NCBI GenBank assembly: GCA_050732635.1
Contig: JBOHRE010000012.1
Location: 1 to 51,878, forward strand
Source of the DNA: JBOHRE01 sp050732635
GTDB taxonomy: Bacteria; Gemmatimonadota; Gemmatimonadetes; Longimicrobiales; RSA9
Length of the DNA: 51,878 nucleotides
Direction of reading: 5' to 3'
A program made the translations under genes and the position numbers. Within the stretch, counting starts at the first letter, position 1. Every line of letters begins with the position of its first letter. Shown here piece after piece: positions 37,067-45,306 of the stretch. Under the pieces are notes generated by a model. The model ran no database searches, had not been told where the DNA came from, and saw only the letters and a program-made list of their open reading frames with translations.

Positions 37067-38625
37067 TGAAACGAACGAGTGGCACGCCACGCGACACCCA
37101 AACGCCGCTGACGCAGGCCGAAGACATACCGCGCGACGAATCCGGCCAGCCGCGCTGGCTCGATGAATTGACGCCACGTCAGATCGTCGGCGAACTCGAC
37201 AAGTACATTGTCGGCCAGGATGCGGCCAAGAAGGCCGTCGCGATCGCATTGCGCAATCGCTGGCGGCGTCAACGCGTCGGTGATGAGCTGCGCGAAGAGA
37301 TCATGCCGAACAACATCATCATGATCGGCCCGACGGGCGTGGGCAAGACGGAGATCGCACGACGCCTGGCGCGGCTCGCTGGTGCACCGTTCGTCAAGGT
37401 CGAGGCGTCGAAGTTCACCGAGGTGGGCTACGTCGGCCGCGACGTGGAGTCGATGGTGCGCGATCTCGTCGAGTACTCGGTGAACATGGTCCGCGACGAG
37501 CGAGAGGCGGAGGTCGAGGAAGTCGCCGAGCAGCGGGCCGAGGAACGGCTGCTGGACCTGCTGTTCCCGATCGGCACGCCGGCCGGAAACGGCGCCGCGT
37601 CCGCAGTGCAGGGCAGCGGCAAGGTCGGCGACGCCGACGCCGAACGAGCATTCGTCGTGGGCCGGTCTGGCGTCGCCGAGGAGCAGCAGTCGCTGCTCGA
37701 GGCGGACGACAGCCGCTCTACCGAACAGGTCGAAGAACGCCGCCGACGCACTCGCGAGAAGCTGCGTAAGCTGCTGCGCGACGGGAAGCTCGAAGAACGA
37801 ATCGTGGACATCGAAGTGCACGAGAAGCTGCCCATTGAAAACATGATGATACCGATCGGTGGCGGCATGGACGGGTTGGACACGAACTTCTCCGAGATGC
37901 TGCAGGACATGCTGCCGAAGAAGAAGCGGCACCGCAGTGTCGCGGTCGGGGAAGCGCGACGGATCCTGGTGCAGGACGAGCTGGACAGGCTGGTCGACAT
38001 GGACGAGGTCGTCAACGAGGCACTCCTCCGTTCGGAGGAGATGGGCATCGTATTCCTGGACGAGATCGACAAGATCGCGGGAGACAAGGGTGCCATGGGT
38101 CCGGACGTCAGCCGGGAAGGCGTACAGCGCGACCTTCTGCCGATCGTCGAGGGCAGCACGGTGCAGACCAAGTACGGCTTCATACGAACGGACCACATCC
38201 TGTTCGTCGCGGCCGGTGCGTTCCACGTATCCAAGCCGACCGACCTGATCCCGGAACTTCAGGGCCGGTTCCCGATCCGCGTGGAGCTCAAGCCGCTCAC
38301 TGAAGCGGACTTCGTACGCATTCTGCGCGAACCGAAAAATGCGCTGCTGCGCCAGTACTCTGCGCTCGTCGCATCCGAAAACGTCGATCTCGACTTCGCC
38401 GATGATGCCGTTCGCGAGATCGCGCGCATCGCCGCGGACCTCAACGAGCGCATGGAGAACATCGGGGCGCGGCGGCTCCATACCGTGCTCACCACGGTCC
38501 TCGAGGAGCTGCTTTTCGACCTTCCCGACGTCGGCTCCGATCAGGTCGCGATCGATGCTCAGTTCGTTCGCGACCGGCTCAAGGGGATCGTCGAGGACGA
38601 GGATCTGCGCCGCTACATTCTTTGA
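37066..38625 (+). CDS. hslU: HslU ATPase subunit of HslVU protease
   Basis: A 519-residue AAA+ unfoldase. N-terminal LTPRQIVGELDKYIVGQ, Walker A GPTGVGKTE, and GYVGRDVESMVRDLVE pore-loop region are diagnostic. An intermediate I-domain (about 130-250) is charged and helical. Walker B is IVFLDEIDKIA. Longer than the 443 residues of E. coli HslU, mostly from a 30-residue N-terminal extension and a longer I-domain. The C-terminal tail ends YIL, the residues that insert into HslV. The ATG at 37066 overlaps the hslV stop. Confidence 0.96.
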   Translation: MKRTSGTPRDTQTPLTQAEDIPRDESGQPRWLDELTPRQIVGELDKYIVGQDAAKKAVAIALRNRWRRQRVGDELREEIMPNNIIMIGPTGVGKTEIARRLARLAGAPFVKVEASKFTEVGYVGRDVESMVRDLVEYSVNMVRDEREAEVEEVAEQRAEERLLDLLFPIGTPAGNGAASAVQGSGKVGDADAERAFVVGRSGVAEEQQSLLEADDSRSTEQVEERRRRTREKLRKLLRDGKLEERIVDIEVHEKLPIENMMIPIGGGMDGLDTNFSEMLQDMLPKKKRHRSVAVGEARRILVQDELDRLVDMDEVVNEALLRSEEMGIVFLDEIDKIAGDKGAMGPDVSREGVQRDLLPIVEGSTVQTKYGFIRTDHILFVAAGAFHVSKPTDLIPELQGRFPIRVELKPLTEADFVRILREPKNALLRQYSALVASENVDLDFADDAVREIARIAADLNERMENIGARRLHTVLTTVLEELLFDLPDVGSDQVAIDAQFVRDRLKGIVEDEDLRRYIL

Positions 38626-38629
38626 ACTG

Positions 38630-38675
38630 CAGGGGTCCAGGCGGGTGGGTGGGGGGCGGCAGGGTCGCGTTAGGC
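38630..38675 (+). repeat. Dispersed intergenic repeat, copy R4
   Basis: It starts CAGGGGTCCAGGCGGG and ends TCGCGTTAGGC, with a spacer rich in G. Copies R4 and R5 are in direct tandem and nearly identical. Their ends also match R1-R3 at the other end of the window. A G-quadruplex-type run (38643-38664) lies inside. Confidence 0.75.
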
Positions 38676-38677
38676 GG

Positions 38678-38722
38678 CAGGGGTCCAGGCGGGTGGGTGG
38701 GGGCGGCAGGGTCTCGTTAGGG
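38678..38722 (+). repeat. Dispersed intergenic repeat, copy R5
   Basis: A second direct copy, starting CAGGGGTCCAGGCGGG and ending CTCGTTAGGG. It differs from R4 mainly by one G in the spacer and by the last bases. It merges into the ribosome-binding site of the following gene. Confidence 0.75.
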
Positions 38723-38734
38723 GGAGGGAAGAGC

Positions 38735-39796
38735 GTGGTCGCACCAGAGCACCCTGTAGGCGAGCCGACGGACGCCGCGCCTGCAGCGTCGGACGCCGAG
38801 CCGACAGCCGGTGTCGCGACTGCGGAAGCCGACACGGTCGGCGCGCTCATGAGCCCTCCGATCGCGGTGTTCGAGCCGACCACGACCGTCGCCGAGGCCG
38901 TCGAGGTGATCCGCGCGCTCGTTCGTGGCCACCTGGTCACGTACGTCTTCGTGACGGACACGCTCGGCAGACTCATTGGCCTGATCACGATGCGCGACCT
39001 GCTGCTCAGCGGCCCGGATACGCGTCTGGGGACAATCATGCTGGAGCGGCCGTTCGTGCTGAAGCCGGACATGCCGCTGGCGGAGGCGATGCGCCTCACG
39101 GCGCGTCGCCACTACCCGGTTTACCCAGTGTGCGACGGCCAGGGGAAGCTCGTCGGGCTGGTCCGCGGTGAAACGCTGTTCGAGCAGCAGGCCTTTCAGA
39201 TCAGCGCGCAGCCCGGTCAGATGGTGGGCGTCGAAAAGGAGGAACGGGTTGCGACCCCGTTCGCGCGCAGCTTCGTCACCCGCCACCCCTGGCTCCAGCT
39301 CAACCTGATCGCAACCTTTCTGGCCGCGGCCGTCGTCGGCAGGTTTCAGGCGACCATCGATTCGGTCATCATCCTCGCGGCGTTCATCCCGGTGATCGCC
39401 GGACAGGTCGGAAACACCGGTGCCCAGGCCCTGGCCATCGCCGTGCGCGGCCTCACACTCGGGGACATTGGCGGCTCGCGCCCGCAGCGCCTGCTGTTGA
39501 AGGAAGCCGGGCTCGGCCTGCTCAACGGCAGCCTCGTCGGACTGGTCGCCGCGGCCGGTATGTACGTCTTCGCCAGCACCAGCTCGCCCCACCTCGCGCT
39601 CCAGCTGGCCGCAGTCGTCCTCGTGGCCATGCCCGTCGGCTGCGTCGTCGCCGGCGTCTGCGGCATTCTCGTACCGCTCACGCTGCGTCGACTCGGGGCC
39701 GATCCAGCTACGGCCTCCGCGATCCTGCTCAGCACCGCGACCGACGTCATCAGCATCGCACTCCTGCTCGGCCTGGCCACGCTCGTCCTGCTCTGA
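38735..39796 (+). CDS. mgtE: MgtE-like magnesium transporter without the N domain
   Basis: A 353-residue protein. Two CBS domains (about 30-150) bind Mg2+ or nucleotides as gating sensors. They are followed by a five-helix MgtE membrane domain containing GNTGAQALAIAVRGLTLGD and, in the last helix, LLSTATDVIS with the pore Asp. The N-terminal superhelical domain of MgtE, about 130 residues, is absent, so this is a short form. The GTG at 38735 is chosen because GGGGAGGG lies just upstream; the reading frame extends further upstream, but through the repeats and hslU. The leader lies in the repeat/G-rich stretch. Confidence 0.82.
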   Translation: MVAPEHPVGEPTDAAPAASDAEPTAGVATAEADTVGALMSPPIAVFEPTTTVAEAVEVIRALVRGHLVTYVFVTDTLGRLIGLITMRDLLLSGPDTRLGTIMLERPFVLKPDMPLAEAMRLTARRHYPVYPVCDGQGKLVGLVRGETLFEQQAFQISAQPGQMVGVEKEERVATPFARSFVTRHPWLQLNLIATFLAAAVVGRFQATIDSVIILAAFIPVIAGQVGNTGAQALAIAVRGLTLGDIGGSRPQRLLLKEAGLGLLNGSLVGLVAAAGMYVFASTSSPHLALQLAAVVLVAMPVGCVVAGVCGILVPLTLRRLGADPATASAILLSTATDVISIALLLGLATLVLL

Positions 39797-39895
39797 TTCG
39801 CGCCACTTTGCCGCGAAACCGCCGTCCCCCGCCTGGCCGGATCCGGGCTGGCGGCCTACCTTCCTGCCGATTTGGCTGCCCTGACCCCGAACGAC

Positions 39896-40804
39896 ATGGC
39901 CGATAAACGCGATTTCCTGGCTATCCCGGATTTCACCACCGAAGAGCTGTACGCCGTGCTGCGGCTGGCCCGGCAGATGAAGGAAGGGGCCTACCGCGAG
40001 CGGCCGCTTGTGGGCCGAACCCTGGCGATGATCTTCGAGAAGAGCTCGACGCGGACGCGAGTGTCCTTCGAGGTGGGCACCTTTCAGCTGGGCGGCCACG
40101 CGCTGTTCCTGTCATCGCGCGACATTCAGATCGGTCGAGGGGAGCCGATCCGCGATACGGCCCGCGTGTTATCGCGCTACCTGGATGGGATCATGATCCG
40201 GACGTTTGCGCACACGATCATCGAGGAGCTGGCCGAGTACGCGTCGGTGCCGGTGATCAACGGGCTGACGGACCTGCTTCATCCATGTCAGGTCATGGCG
40301 GATGTTTTCACGATGCAGGAGGCGTTCGGTGAAGACCTGGCGCCGCGCCGCGTCGCCTGGGTGGGTGATGGTAACAACATGGCGAATTCATGGATCAACG
40401 CAGCCTACCGTTTCGGTTTCGAGCTGCGGCTGGCCTGCCCGGCGGGATACGACCCCGATGAAGGCATCCTGAATCGCGCACGCGGTGTGACGACCGTAGA
40501 GGTGACGCGCGATCCGCTGAAGGCAGTCGAGGGTGCGGAGGTGGTGAACACCGATGTATGGGCGTCGATGGGACAGGAGTCGGAGGCGAGCGATCGGCAA
40601 CGAGCGTTCGCGGGCTTTCATGTCGATGCGTCACTGATGGAGTGGGCGGCGGATGGGGCGATCTTTCTGCACTGCCTGCCCGCGCACCGCGGCGAAGAGG
40701 TGGCGGAGCAAGTGCTGGAGGGGCCGCAGTCGCGAGTGTTCGACCAGGCCGAGAACCGCTTGCACGTGCAGAAGGCGATTCTCGCACGACTGATGGTCTC
40801 CTGA
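39896..40804 (+). CDS. argF: Ornithine carbamoyltransferase
   Basis: A 302-residue transferase that makes citrulline from ornithine and carbamoyl phosphate. It carries the carbamoyl-phosphate motif SSTRTR, then HPCQVMAD, and the ornithine-binding HCLPAHRGEE. The ATG at 39896 gives a normal N-terminus, while a TTG at 39872 would add eight residues. No other arginine gene is beside it. The nearest downstream gene, gcvT, starts 14 bases after its stop. Confidence 0.95.
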   Translation: MADKRDFLAIPDFTTEELYAVLRLARQMKEGAYRERPLVGRTLAMIFEKSSTRTRVSFEVGTFQLGGHALFLSSRDIQIGRGEPIRDTARVLSRYLDGIMIRTFAHTIIEELAEYASVPVINGLTDLLHPCQVMADVFTMQEAFGEDLAPRRVAWVGDGNNMANSWINAAYRFGFELRLACPAGYDPDEGILNRARGVTTVEVTRDPLKAVEGAEVVNTDVWASMGQESEASDRQRAFAGFHVDASLMEWAADGAIFLHCLPAHRGEEVAEQVLEGPQSRVFDQAENRLHVQKAILARLMVS

Positions 40805-40818
40805 GCGACGGCCCGGAG

Positions 40819-41928
40819 ATGGTCGAGGCTCTGGCGCGCACGCCGTTGCACGATGAGCACGTCGACCTCGGCGCACGGATGGTGCCGTTCGCCGGCTTCG
40901 AGATGCCGGTGCACTACGCGAGCGGCATCGTCGCGGAGCACCGGGCAGTGCGTGAGGCGGCCGGGCTCTTCGACGTCTCCCACATGGGCGAGCTGGAGAT
41001 TCGCGGCCCGGACGCGCTACGCCTGGTGCAGCGGGTCACGACCAACGATGCCGCCAGCCTCGCAGTTGGCCAGGCCCAGTACTCGGTGCTCTGCCAGGAG
41101 GATGGCGGAGCGTTGGACGACTGTCTGGTCTACCGCCTGAGCGACCGCTTCATGATCGTCGTGAACGCGTCGACCCGGGAACGAGACAGGGCATGGATCG
41201 CCGGCCACGTGGGCTCGCTGGATGCGGAGCTCGTGGATCGGTCCGACGATACGGCACTGCTCGCGCTACAGGGACCACGAGCGCAGGAGGTGCTCGGCGC
41301 CGTGACGGAGCACCCGTTGCAGGAGATCGCGTACTACCATTTCGGCGAGGTCGAGGTCGCAGCCCGCTCGGCGCTGGTGAGCCGCACGGGCTACACCGGC
41401 GAGGACGGATTCGAGCTGTACGTGGCGCCGGAGTCGGCCGGGCACATCTGGCGCGCGCTGCTCGACGCCGGTACGGAGCTGGGCATCCTGCCCGCGGGCC
41501 TGGGAGCTCGCGACTCGTTGCGTCTCGAGATGGGCTACGTGCTCTACGGCAGCGATCTCGACACCGCACACACGCCGCTCGAAGCGGGCCTCGGCTGGGT
41601 CGTGAAGCTGGACAAGGGCGAGTTTGTCGGTCGGACCGCGCTCGCTCGCCAGAAGCAGGCCGGTATCGTCCGCAAGCTGGCGGGATTCCGGCTGCGAGAG
41701 CGGGGCTTTCCGCGACAGGGCTACGCCGTGCACCAGCAGCGCACCGTGATCGGAACCGTGACCAGCGGCGTTCTGAGTCCGACGCTCGGTACCGGCATTG
41801 GCCTGGCATACCTGCCCCGCGACGCAGCCGCAGCTGGGACCCCGATCGAGATCATGATTCGCGGCAAAGCGGTCGCTGCCGAAGTGGTGCGCCCGCCGTT
41901 CTACACGGCCGGCTCGATCCGCCGTTGA
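40819..41928 (+). CDS. gcvT: Glycine cleavage system T protein (aminomethyltransferase)
   Basis: A 369-residue enzyme that transfers the aminomethyl carbon from the H protein to tetrahydrofolate, releasing ammonia. Motifs include RTPLHDEHVDLGARMVPFAG, GLFDVSHMGELEI, TNDAASLAVGQAQYSVLCQE, SRTGYTGEDGFELYV, GARDSLRLEMGYVLYG and PLEAGLGWVVKL. The ATG at 40819 gives the usual N-terminus. The other components (gcvH, gcvP) are not in the window. Its product methylene-tetrahydrofolate is also the cofactor of TrmFO, encoded 5 kb upstream, though no operon link exists. Confidence 0.95.
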   Translation: MVEALARTPLHDEHVDLGARMVPFAGFEMPVHYASGIVAEHRAVREAAGLFDVSHMGELEIRGPDALRLVQRVTTNDAASLAVGQAQYSVLCQEDGGALDDCLVYRLSDRFMIVVNASTRERDRAWIAGHVGSLDAELVDRSDDTALLALQGPRAQEVLGAVTEHPLQEIAYYHFGEVEVAARSALVSRTGYTGEDGFELYVAPESAGHIWRALLDAGTELGILPAGLGARDSLRLEMGYVLYGSDLDTAHTPLEAGLGWVVKLDKGEFVGRTALARQKQAGIVRKLAGFRLRERGFPRQGYAVHQQRTVIGTVTSGVLSPTLGTGIGLAYLPRDAAAAGTPIEIMIRGKAVAAEVVRPPFYTAGSIRR

Positions 41929-41941
41929 GATCCTGGCAGAC

Positions 41942-42448
41942 ATGTCCGACACGATCCGGCTGGCCGTTCTGACAATCTCCGATGGCGTCGCGTCGGGTCA
42001 GCGCGAGGATCGCTCGGGACCTGAAATCGCGGCGTGGGTCGCACAGCTCGGCTACGACCTCGTCTGGAGCGGCGTCGTGCCGGACGAATCATCGCGGATC
42101 GCCGCGGCGCTGATCGACCTCGCCGAGCAGGCGGCGGACGTGGTACTCACCACTGGCGGGACCGGGCTCGGCGCCCGTGACGTGACGCCCGAGGCGACAC
42201 TCGCCGTCGTCGATCGGCAGGTGCCCGGCGTAACCGAGCTGCTACGCCGGACGGGAGCCGACCAGACACCCTATGCGTGGCTCTCGCGCGGCATCGCGGG
42301 AACTCGCGGGCAGACATTGATCGTCAATCTGCCGGGCCACCCCAAGGCCGTACGTGACGGGCTCGCCGCACTCGCGCCGCTTCTGCCGCACGCCGTGCAG
42401 CTCCTGCGAGGCCGGGACACGAACCACCACACACCGGCTGATGGCTGA
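41942..42448 (+). CDS. MogA/MoaB-family molybdenum cofactor protein
   Basis: A 168-residue protein of the MogA/MoaB fold, which adenylates molybdopterin before metal insertion. The TTGGTGLGARDVTPEAT signature is complete, and the N-terminal LTISDGVASGQREDRSGP is typical. MoaB and MogA are hard to separate from sequence. It begins 13 bases after gcvT and overlaps the next gene by 8 bases (ATGGCTGA). Confidence 0.88.
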   Translation: MSDTIRLAVLTISDGVASGQREDRSGPEIAAWVAQLGYDLVWSGVVPDESSRIAAALIDLAEQAADVVLTTGGTGLGARDVTPEATLAVVDRQVPGVTELLRRTGADQTPYAWLSRGIAGTRGQTLIVNLPGHPKAVRDGLAALAPLLPHAVQLLRGRDTNHHTPADG

Positions 42449-44021
42449 AACGGTTCTCGTGACGACGCACGACCTCGAGGTCGCGATCGGCTTGCGCGAT
42501 GCCCTGACGCAGGAGGGCTTCCGCGTCGAGCTGCTCACGCCATCCGAACGCATCGCCGATTATCCAGAGGCAACCGTCGTCGTGATCACCGGCGGCCTGG
42601 AGGAAAAGCGCGCGCGGCGCTTGCTGCGGGAGGCACGGGCGGCCGGCGAGCTGCCAGTCATCGGCCTCGCCGACTCCGCTGCCGCAGCCGGCGACACGGC
42701 CCACCGGCTCGGCCTCACCGACGTGGTGCGCAAGCCGGTCGAGTCGCAGGAAGTCGCGCTTCTGACCAGACGCGTTATCGAGCGCCGGCAACTGCGACTC
42801 GCCACCGGCATCATCGGCGAAACCGAACGGATGCGCGAGGTCCTCGAGCGGGTCATCCAGATCGCGCCCGTCAACGCCACGGTCCTGCTTACCGGCGAGA
42901 GTGGCACTGGAAAGGAGCTCGTCGCCCGCGGTCTGCACGCGCTGTCGCGCCGGCGGGATCGTCGCTTCCTCGCCGCGAACGTGGCTGCGCTGCCGGAAAC
43001 GCTGCTCGAGTCCGAGCTCTTCGGCCACGAAAAGGGCGCCTTCACGGGCGCAGTCGCACAACGTAAGGGCCTCTTCGAGCTGGCCGACCATGGCACCCTG
43101 TTCCTGGATGAGATCGGCGAGATGCCTCTGCCGACCCAGACCAAGCTGCTGCGCGTGCTGGAAGACAGGCAGTTCATGCGCGTGGGCGGCGAGCAGGCGA
43201 TCCGCGTCGATGTTCGGGTGATTGCGGCCACGAACCGTGACCTCCGCGAGCTGATCGAACTGGGTGAGTTCCGACGCGACCTCTACTACCGCCTGAATGT
43301 CCTGACCGTCGAGCTGCCCGCTCTGCGCGAGCGACGAGCGGACATCCCGCTCTTGCTCGATGCCTTCCTTCAAGAGTTTGCCAGCGAGCACGGACGCCGC
43401 GTCATCGGACTCACGCCGGATGCCCTCGCAGCGCTGCAGGATTATGCCTGGCCCGGCAACGTTCGTGAGCTGCGCAATCTAGTCGAGTCACTCGTGGTGT
43501 TGACACACGGCCCGGCCATCGACGTGGATGATTTGCCGGATTACGTCCGCGCCGGATCGCGCCGGCCCATGCTGCTGCCCGCGCCGCGACCGAGCCGCGA
43601 GGTTGCAGCCGATACGCGCATGACCGCGCCCGAGCTCGAGTTCGTCTTCCGCACGCTCGTTCAGCAGCGGCTCGATCTCGACGATCTGCGCCGGGACTTC
43701 GACGAGTATCGCCGCCACCATCGTGAGCTGCCGCCCGCCACTTCCCCGATTCCGCACTGGGTCGGCGAACTGTCCGAAGCGGCGGGCAGAGCACACGATG
43801 ACGACATCGATGATGCCGAGGTCGTCGGTGAGGCAGCGGCCGCTGAGATCGATGGCGTGGTCGTCTACCGCCCGGGTCAGACGATGGAAGACCTCGAGCG
43901 GGCGGCCATCCTCGCGGCGCTGCGCGAGGTGGCCGGCAACCGTCGGAAGGCCGCCGAGATGCTGGGCATCGGCGAGCGCACGTTGTACCGCAAGATCAAG
44001 GAATACGGCATCACCGTGTGA
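42441..44021 (+). CDS. Sigma-54 activator with degenerate receiver domain
   Basis: A 526-residue NtrC-type protein. Residues 1-115 fold like a receiver, and the Lys of RKPV (98) is kept. However, position 50, where the phospho-acceptor Asp belongs, is in VVVITGGLEEK and has no Asp, and the N-terminal acidic pair is reduced to HD. The AAA+ domain has GESGTGKE, GAFTGA (199-204) and LFLDEIGEM. A long linker (about 365-470) precedes a Fis-type helix-turn-helix (NRRKAAEMLGIGERTLYRKI). It has no adjacent histidine kinase. Activity is probably set by expression, by ligand or by another protein, and not by phosphorylation. Confidence 0.85.
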   Translation: MAETVLVTTHDLEVAIGLRDALTQEGFRVELLTPSERIADYPEATVVVITGGLEEKRARRLLREARAAGELPVIGLADSAAAAGDTAHRLGLTDVVRKPVESQEVALLTRRVIERRQLRLATGIIGETERMREVLERVIQIAPVNATVLLTGESGTGKELVARGLHALSRRRDRRFLAANVAALPETLLESELFGHEKGAFTGAVAQRKGLFELADHGTLFLDEIGEMPLPTQTKLLRVLEDRQFMRVGGEQAIRVDVRVIAATNRDLRELIELGEFRRDLYYRLNVLTVELPALRERRADIPLLLDAFLQEFASEHGRRVIGLTPDALAALQDYAWPGNVRELRNLVESLVVLTHGPAIDVDDLPDYVRAGSRRPMLLPAPRPSREVAADTRMTAPELEFVFRTLVQQRLDLDDLRRDFDEYRRHHRELPPATSPIPHWVGELSEAAGRAHDDDIDDAEVVGEAAAAEIDGVVVYRPGQTMEDLERAAILAALREVAGNRRKAAEMLGIGERTLYRKIKEYGITV

Positions 44022-44031
44022 GGCGGAACAG

Positions 44032-44646
44032 CTAGCGCGCGGACGAGGCGCGGGCGAGTACGCGCGCCCGTTCCGTTTGCAGCCGCGGCACGATCCGCTG
44101 CCAGCCGTCGCTCTGCTCGAGCCCGTAACGCAACACGATCGACAACTCGTAATCGAAGCGTTGATCGAAGACGTAGACGGCGCTCTGCGGATCCTGTTGT
44201 GCGAGTCTCTGGCGGCCCCAGTCGGGCTTCAACGGGAAAATCGCGGCGGGTCGAAGAAGTCTGCCCTCGTGCAGCAGCTGTACGGCTTCCGGCTGGTAGG
44301 TCACGTCCGGCTCGTAGCTGAAAAAGCTGACCAGGAACAACTCGGGCTGCTCGGTGAAGGCCGCTCGTGCGGCCTCCTCGCTCCAGCGCGCGGCCAGCGC
44401 ATGCAACCGGGCGTGCGTGTCGGGTGCGCCGAGGCGGGTCACCGATTCGGCGAGCGGCGTGAGCTTTACCAGCAATCGGCCGCTGCGCAGCTCGATCGTG
44501 AACTCATCCTGTTTCAGTGTGCCGAAGCCCGCCGGCACGAGGTCGGGCTCGCGGCCGGCGTCGGCGGCGTCCCGACTCGCGGTCGCGGGGGCGCAGCCAG
44601 CGAGCAGGATCGTCGTGCCGAGAGCCACAGCGAGGGCTTGCCTCAT
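44032..44646 (-). CDS. Lipoprotein of unknown function, coupled to engB
   Basis: A 204-residue predicted lipoprotein with lipobox LLAGC (C18). The mature part has no motif I recognise. It contains LRSGRLLVKLTPLAESVTRL and DPQSAVYVFDQRFDYELSIVLRYGL, suggesting a mixed alpha-beta fold. Its ATG overlaps the engB stop (ATGA), so it is the last gene of the dnaK/tig/clp/engB minus-strand series. It converges with the sigma-54 activator, with only 10 bases between stops and no clear terminator. Confidence 0.7.
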   Translation of the reverse strand: MRQALAVALGTTILLAGCAPATASRDAADAGREPDLVPAGFGTLKQDEFTIELRSGRLLVKLTPLAESVTRLGAPDTHARLHALAARWSEEAARAAFTEQPELFLVSFFSYEPDVTYQPEAVQLLHEGRLLRPAAIFPLKPDWGRQRLAQQDPQSAVYVFDQRFDYELSIVLRYGLEQSDGWQRIVPRLQTERARVLARASSAR

Positions 44647-45290
44647 CCGGCTGCGCGCTTGGTCGACGCACCGCCGCGCGCGGCTACGATCAGCTCACCC
44701 ACGGCGTCGAGCAGCTGCTCACGTCCTTCGCCGGTCACTGCGGAGAAGGGTAGCACCTGATCGTCGCTGACGCCGAGCTTACGCGTGATCGCCTCGATGC
44801 GGCGTGTCCGTTCCGCCCGTTTCAATTTGTCCACCTTGGTGAGCACGAACAGCGTTGGTCGTCCGGTCCCCGCGAGGAACTCGAGCAGTCTGCGATCGTC
44901 GGCCGACGGGCCCGTGCGCGCATCGATGAGCTGGACGATACCGTGAAGCTCCGGCGTGCCCTGCAAGTAGCGCTCGATGAGCGGAGCCCAGGCGGCGCGG
45001 ACCGACCTCGGTGCTCGCGCGAATCCGTAACCGGGCAGGTCGACCGCGAAGAACTCGAGCTTGCGCAGCCCCAGGCTCGCAGTCACCCGATAGAAGTTGA
45101 TCTCCTGCGTCTTGCCAGGTGTCGCTGAGACGCGCGCGATCTTGTGGCGCGTCCGGCCGAGAAGCTGATTGATGAGACTGGACTTGCCGACGTTCGAGCG
45201 TCCGGAGAATGCGATCTGTGGCAGGCGAGCCGGCGGTAGCGCGCCCGGCTCGGCGATTGCGCCCGCGAACTCGACGCTGTGAAGCTTCAC
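44643..45290 (-). CDS. engB: Ribosome-biogenesis GTPase EngB (YsxC/YihA)
   Basis: A 215-residue GTPase of the TrmE-Era-EngA-YihA-Septin group, needed for large ribosomal subunit assembly. G1 is GRSNVGKSS, G3 DLPGYG and G4 TKVDK. The N-terminal FAGAIAEPGALPP and RTRHKIARVSATPGKTQEI segments fit the family. The frame is open further upstream, but the GTG at 45290 gives the normal N-terminus. It begins 16 bases after clpX, a linkage seen in many bacteria (tig-clpP-clpX-(lon)-engB). Confidence 0.93.
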   Translation of the reverse strand: MKLHSVEFAGAIAEPGALPPARLPQIAFSGRSNVGKSSLINQLLGRTRHKIARVSATPGKTQEINFYRVTASLGLRKLEFFAVDLPGYGFARAPRSVRAAWAPLIERYLQGTPELHGIVQLIDARTGPSADDRRLLEFLAGTGRPTLFVLTKVDKLKRAERTRRIEAITRKLGVSDDQVLPFSAVTGEGREQLLDAVGELIVAARGGASTKRAAG

Positions 45291-45306
45291 CCCGGCACGT
45301 GGCGTC

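Noticed and set aside
37024..39099. A 691-codon open frame antisense to hslU and mgtE.
   Set aside because: Its composition is that of a shadow frame, and hslU is unambiguous on the opposite strand.
39797..39817. TTCGCG/CGCGAA hairpin after mgtE as a terminator.
   Set aside because: The stem is only 6 bp with a 9-base loop and no U-tract; too weak to call.
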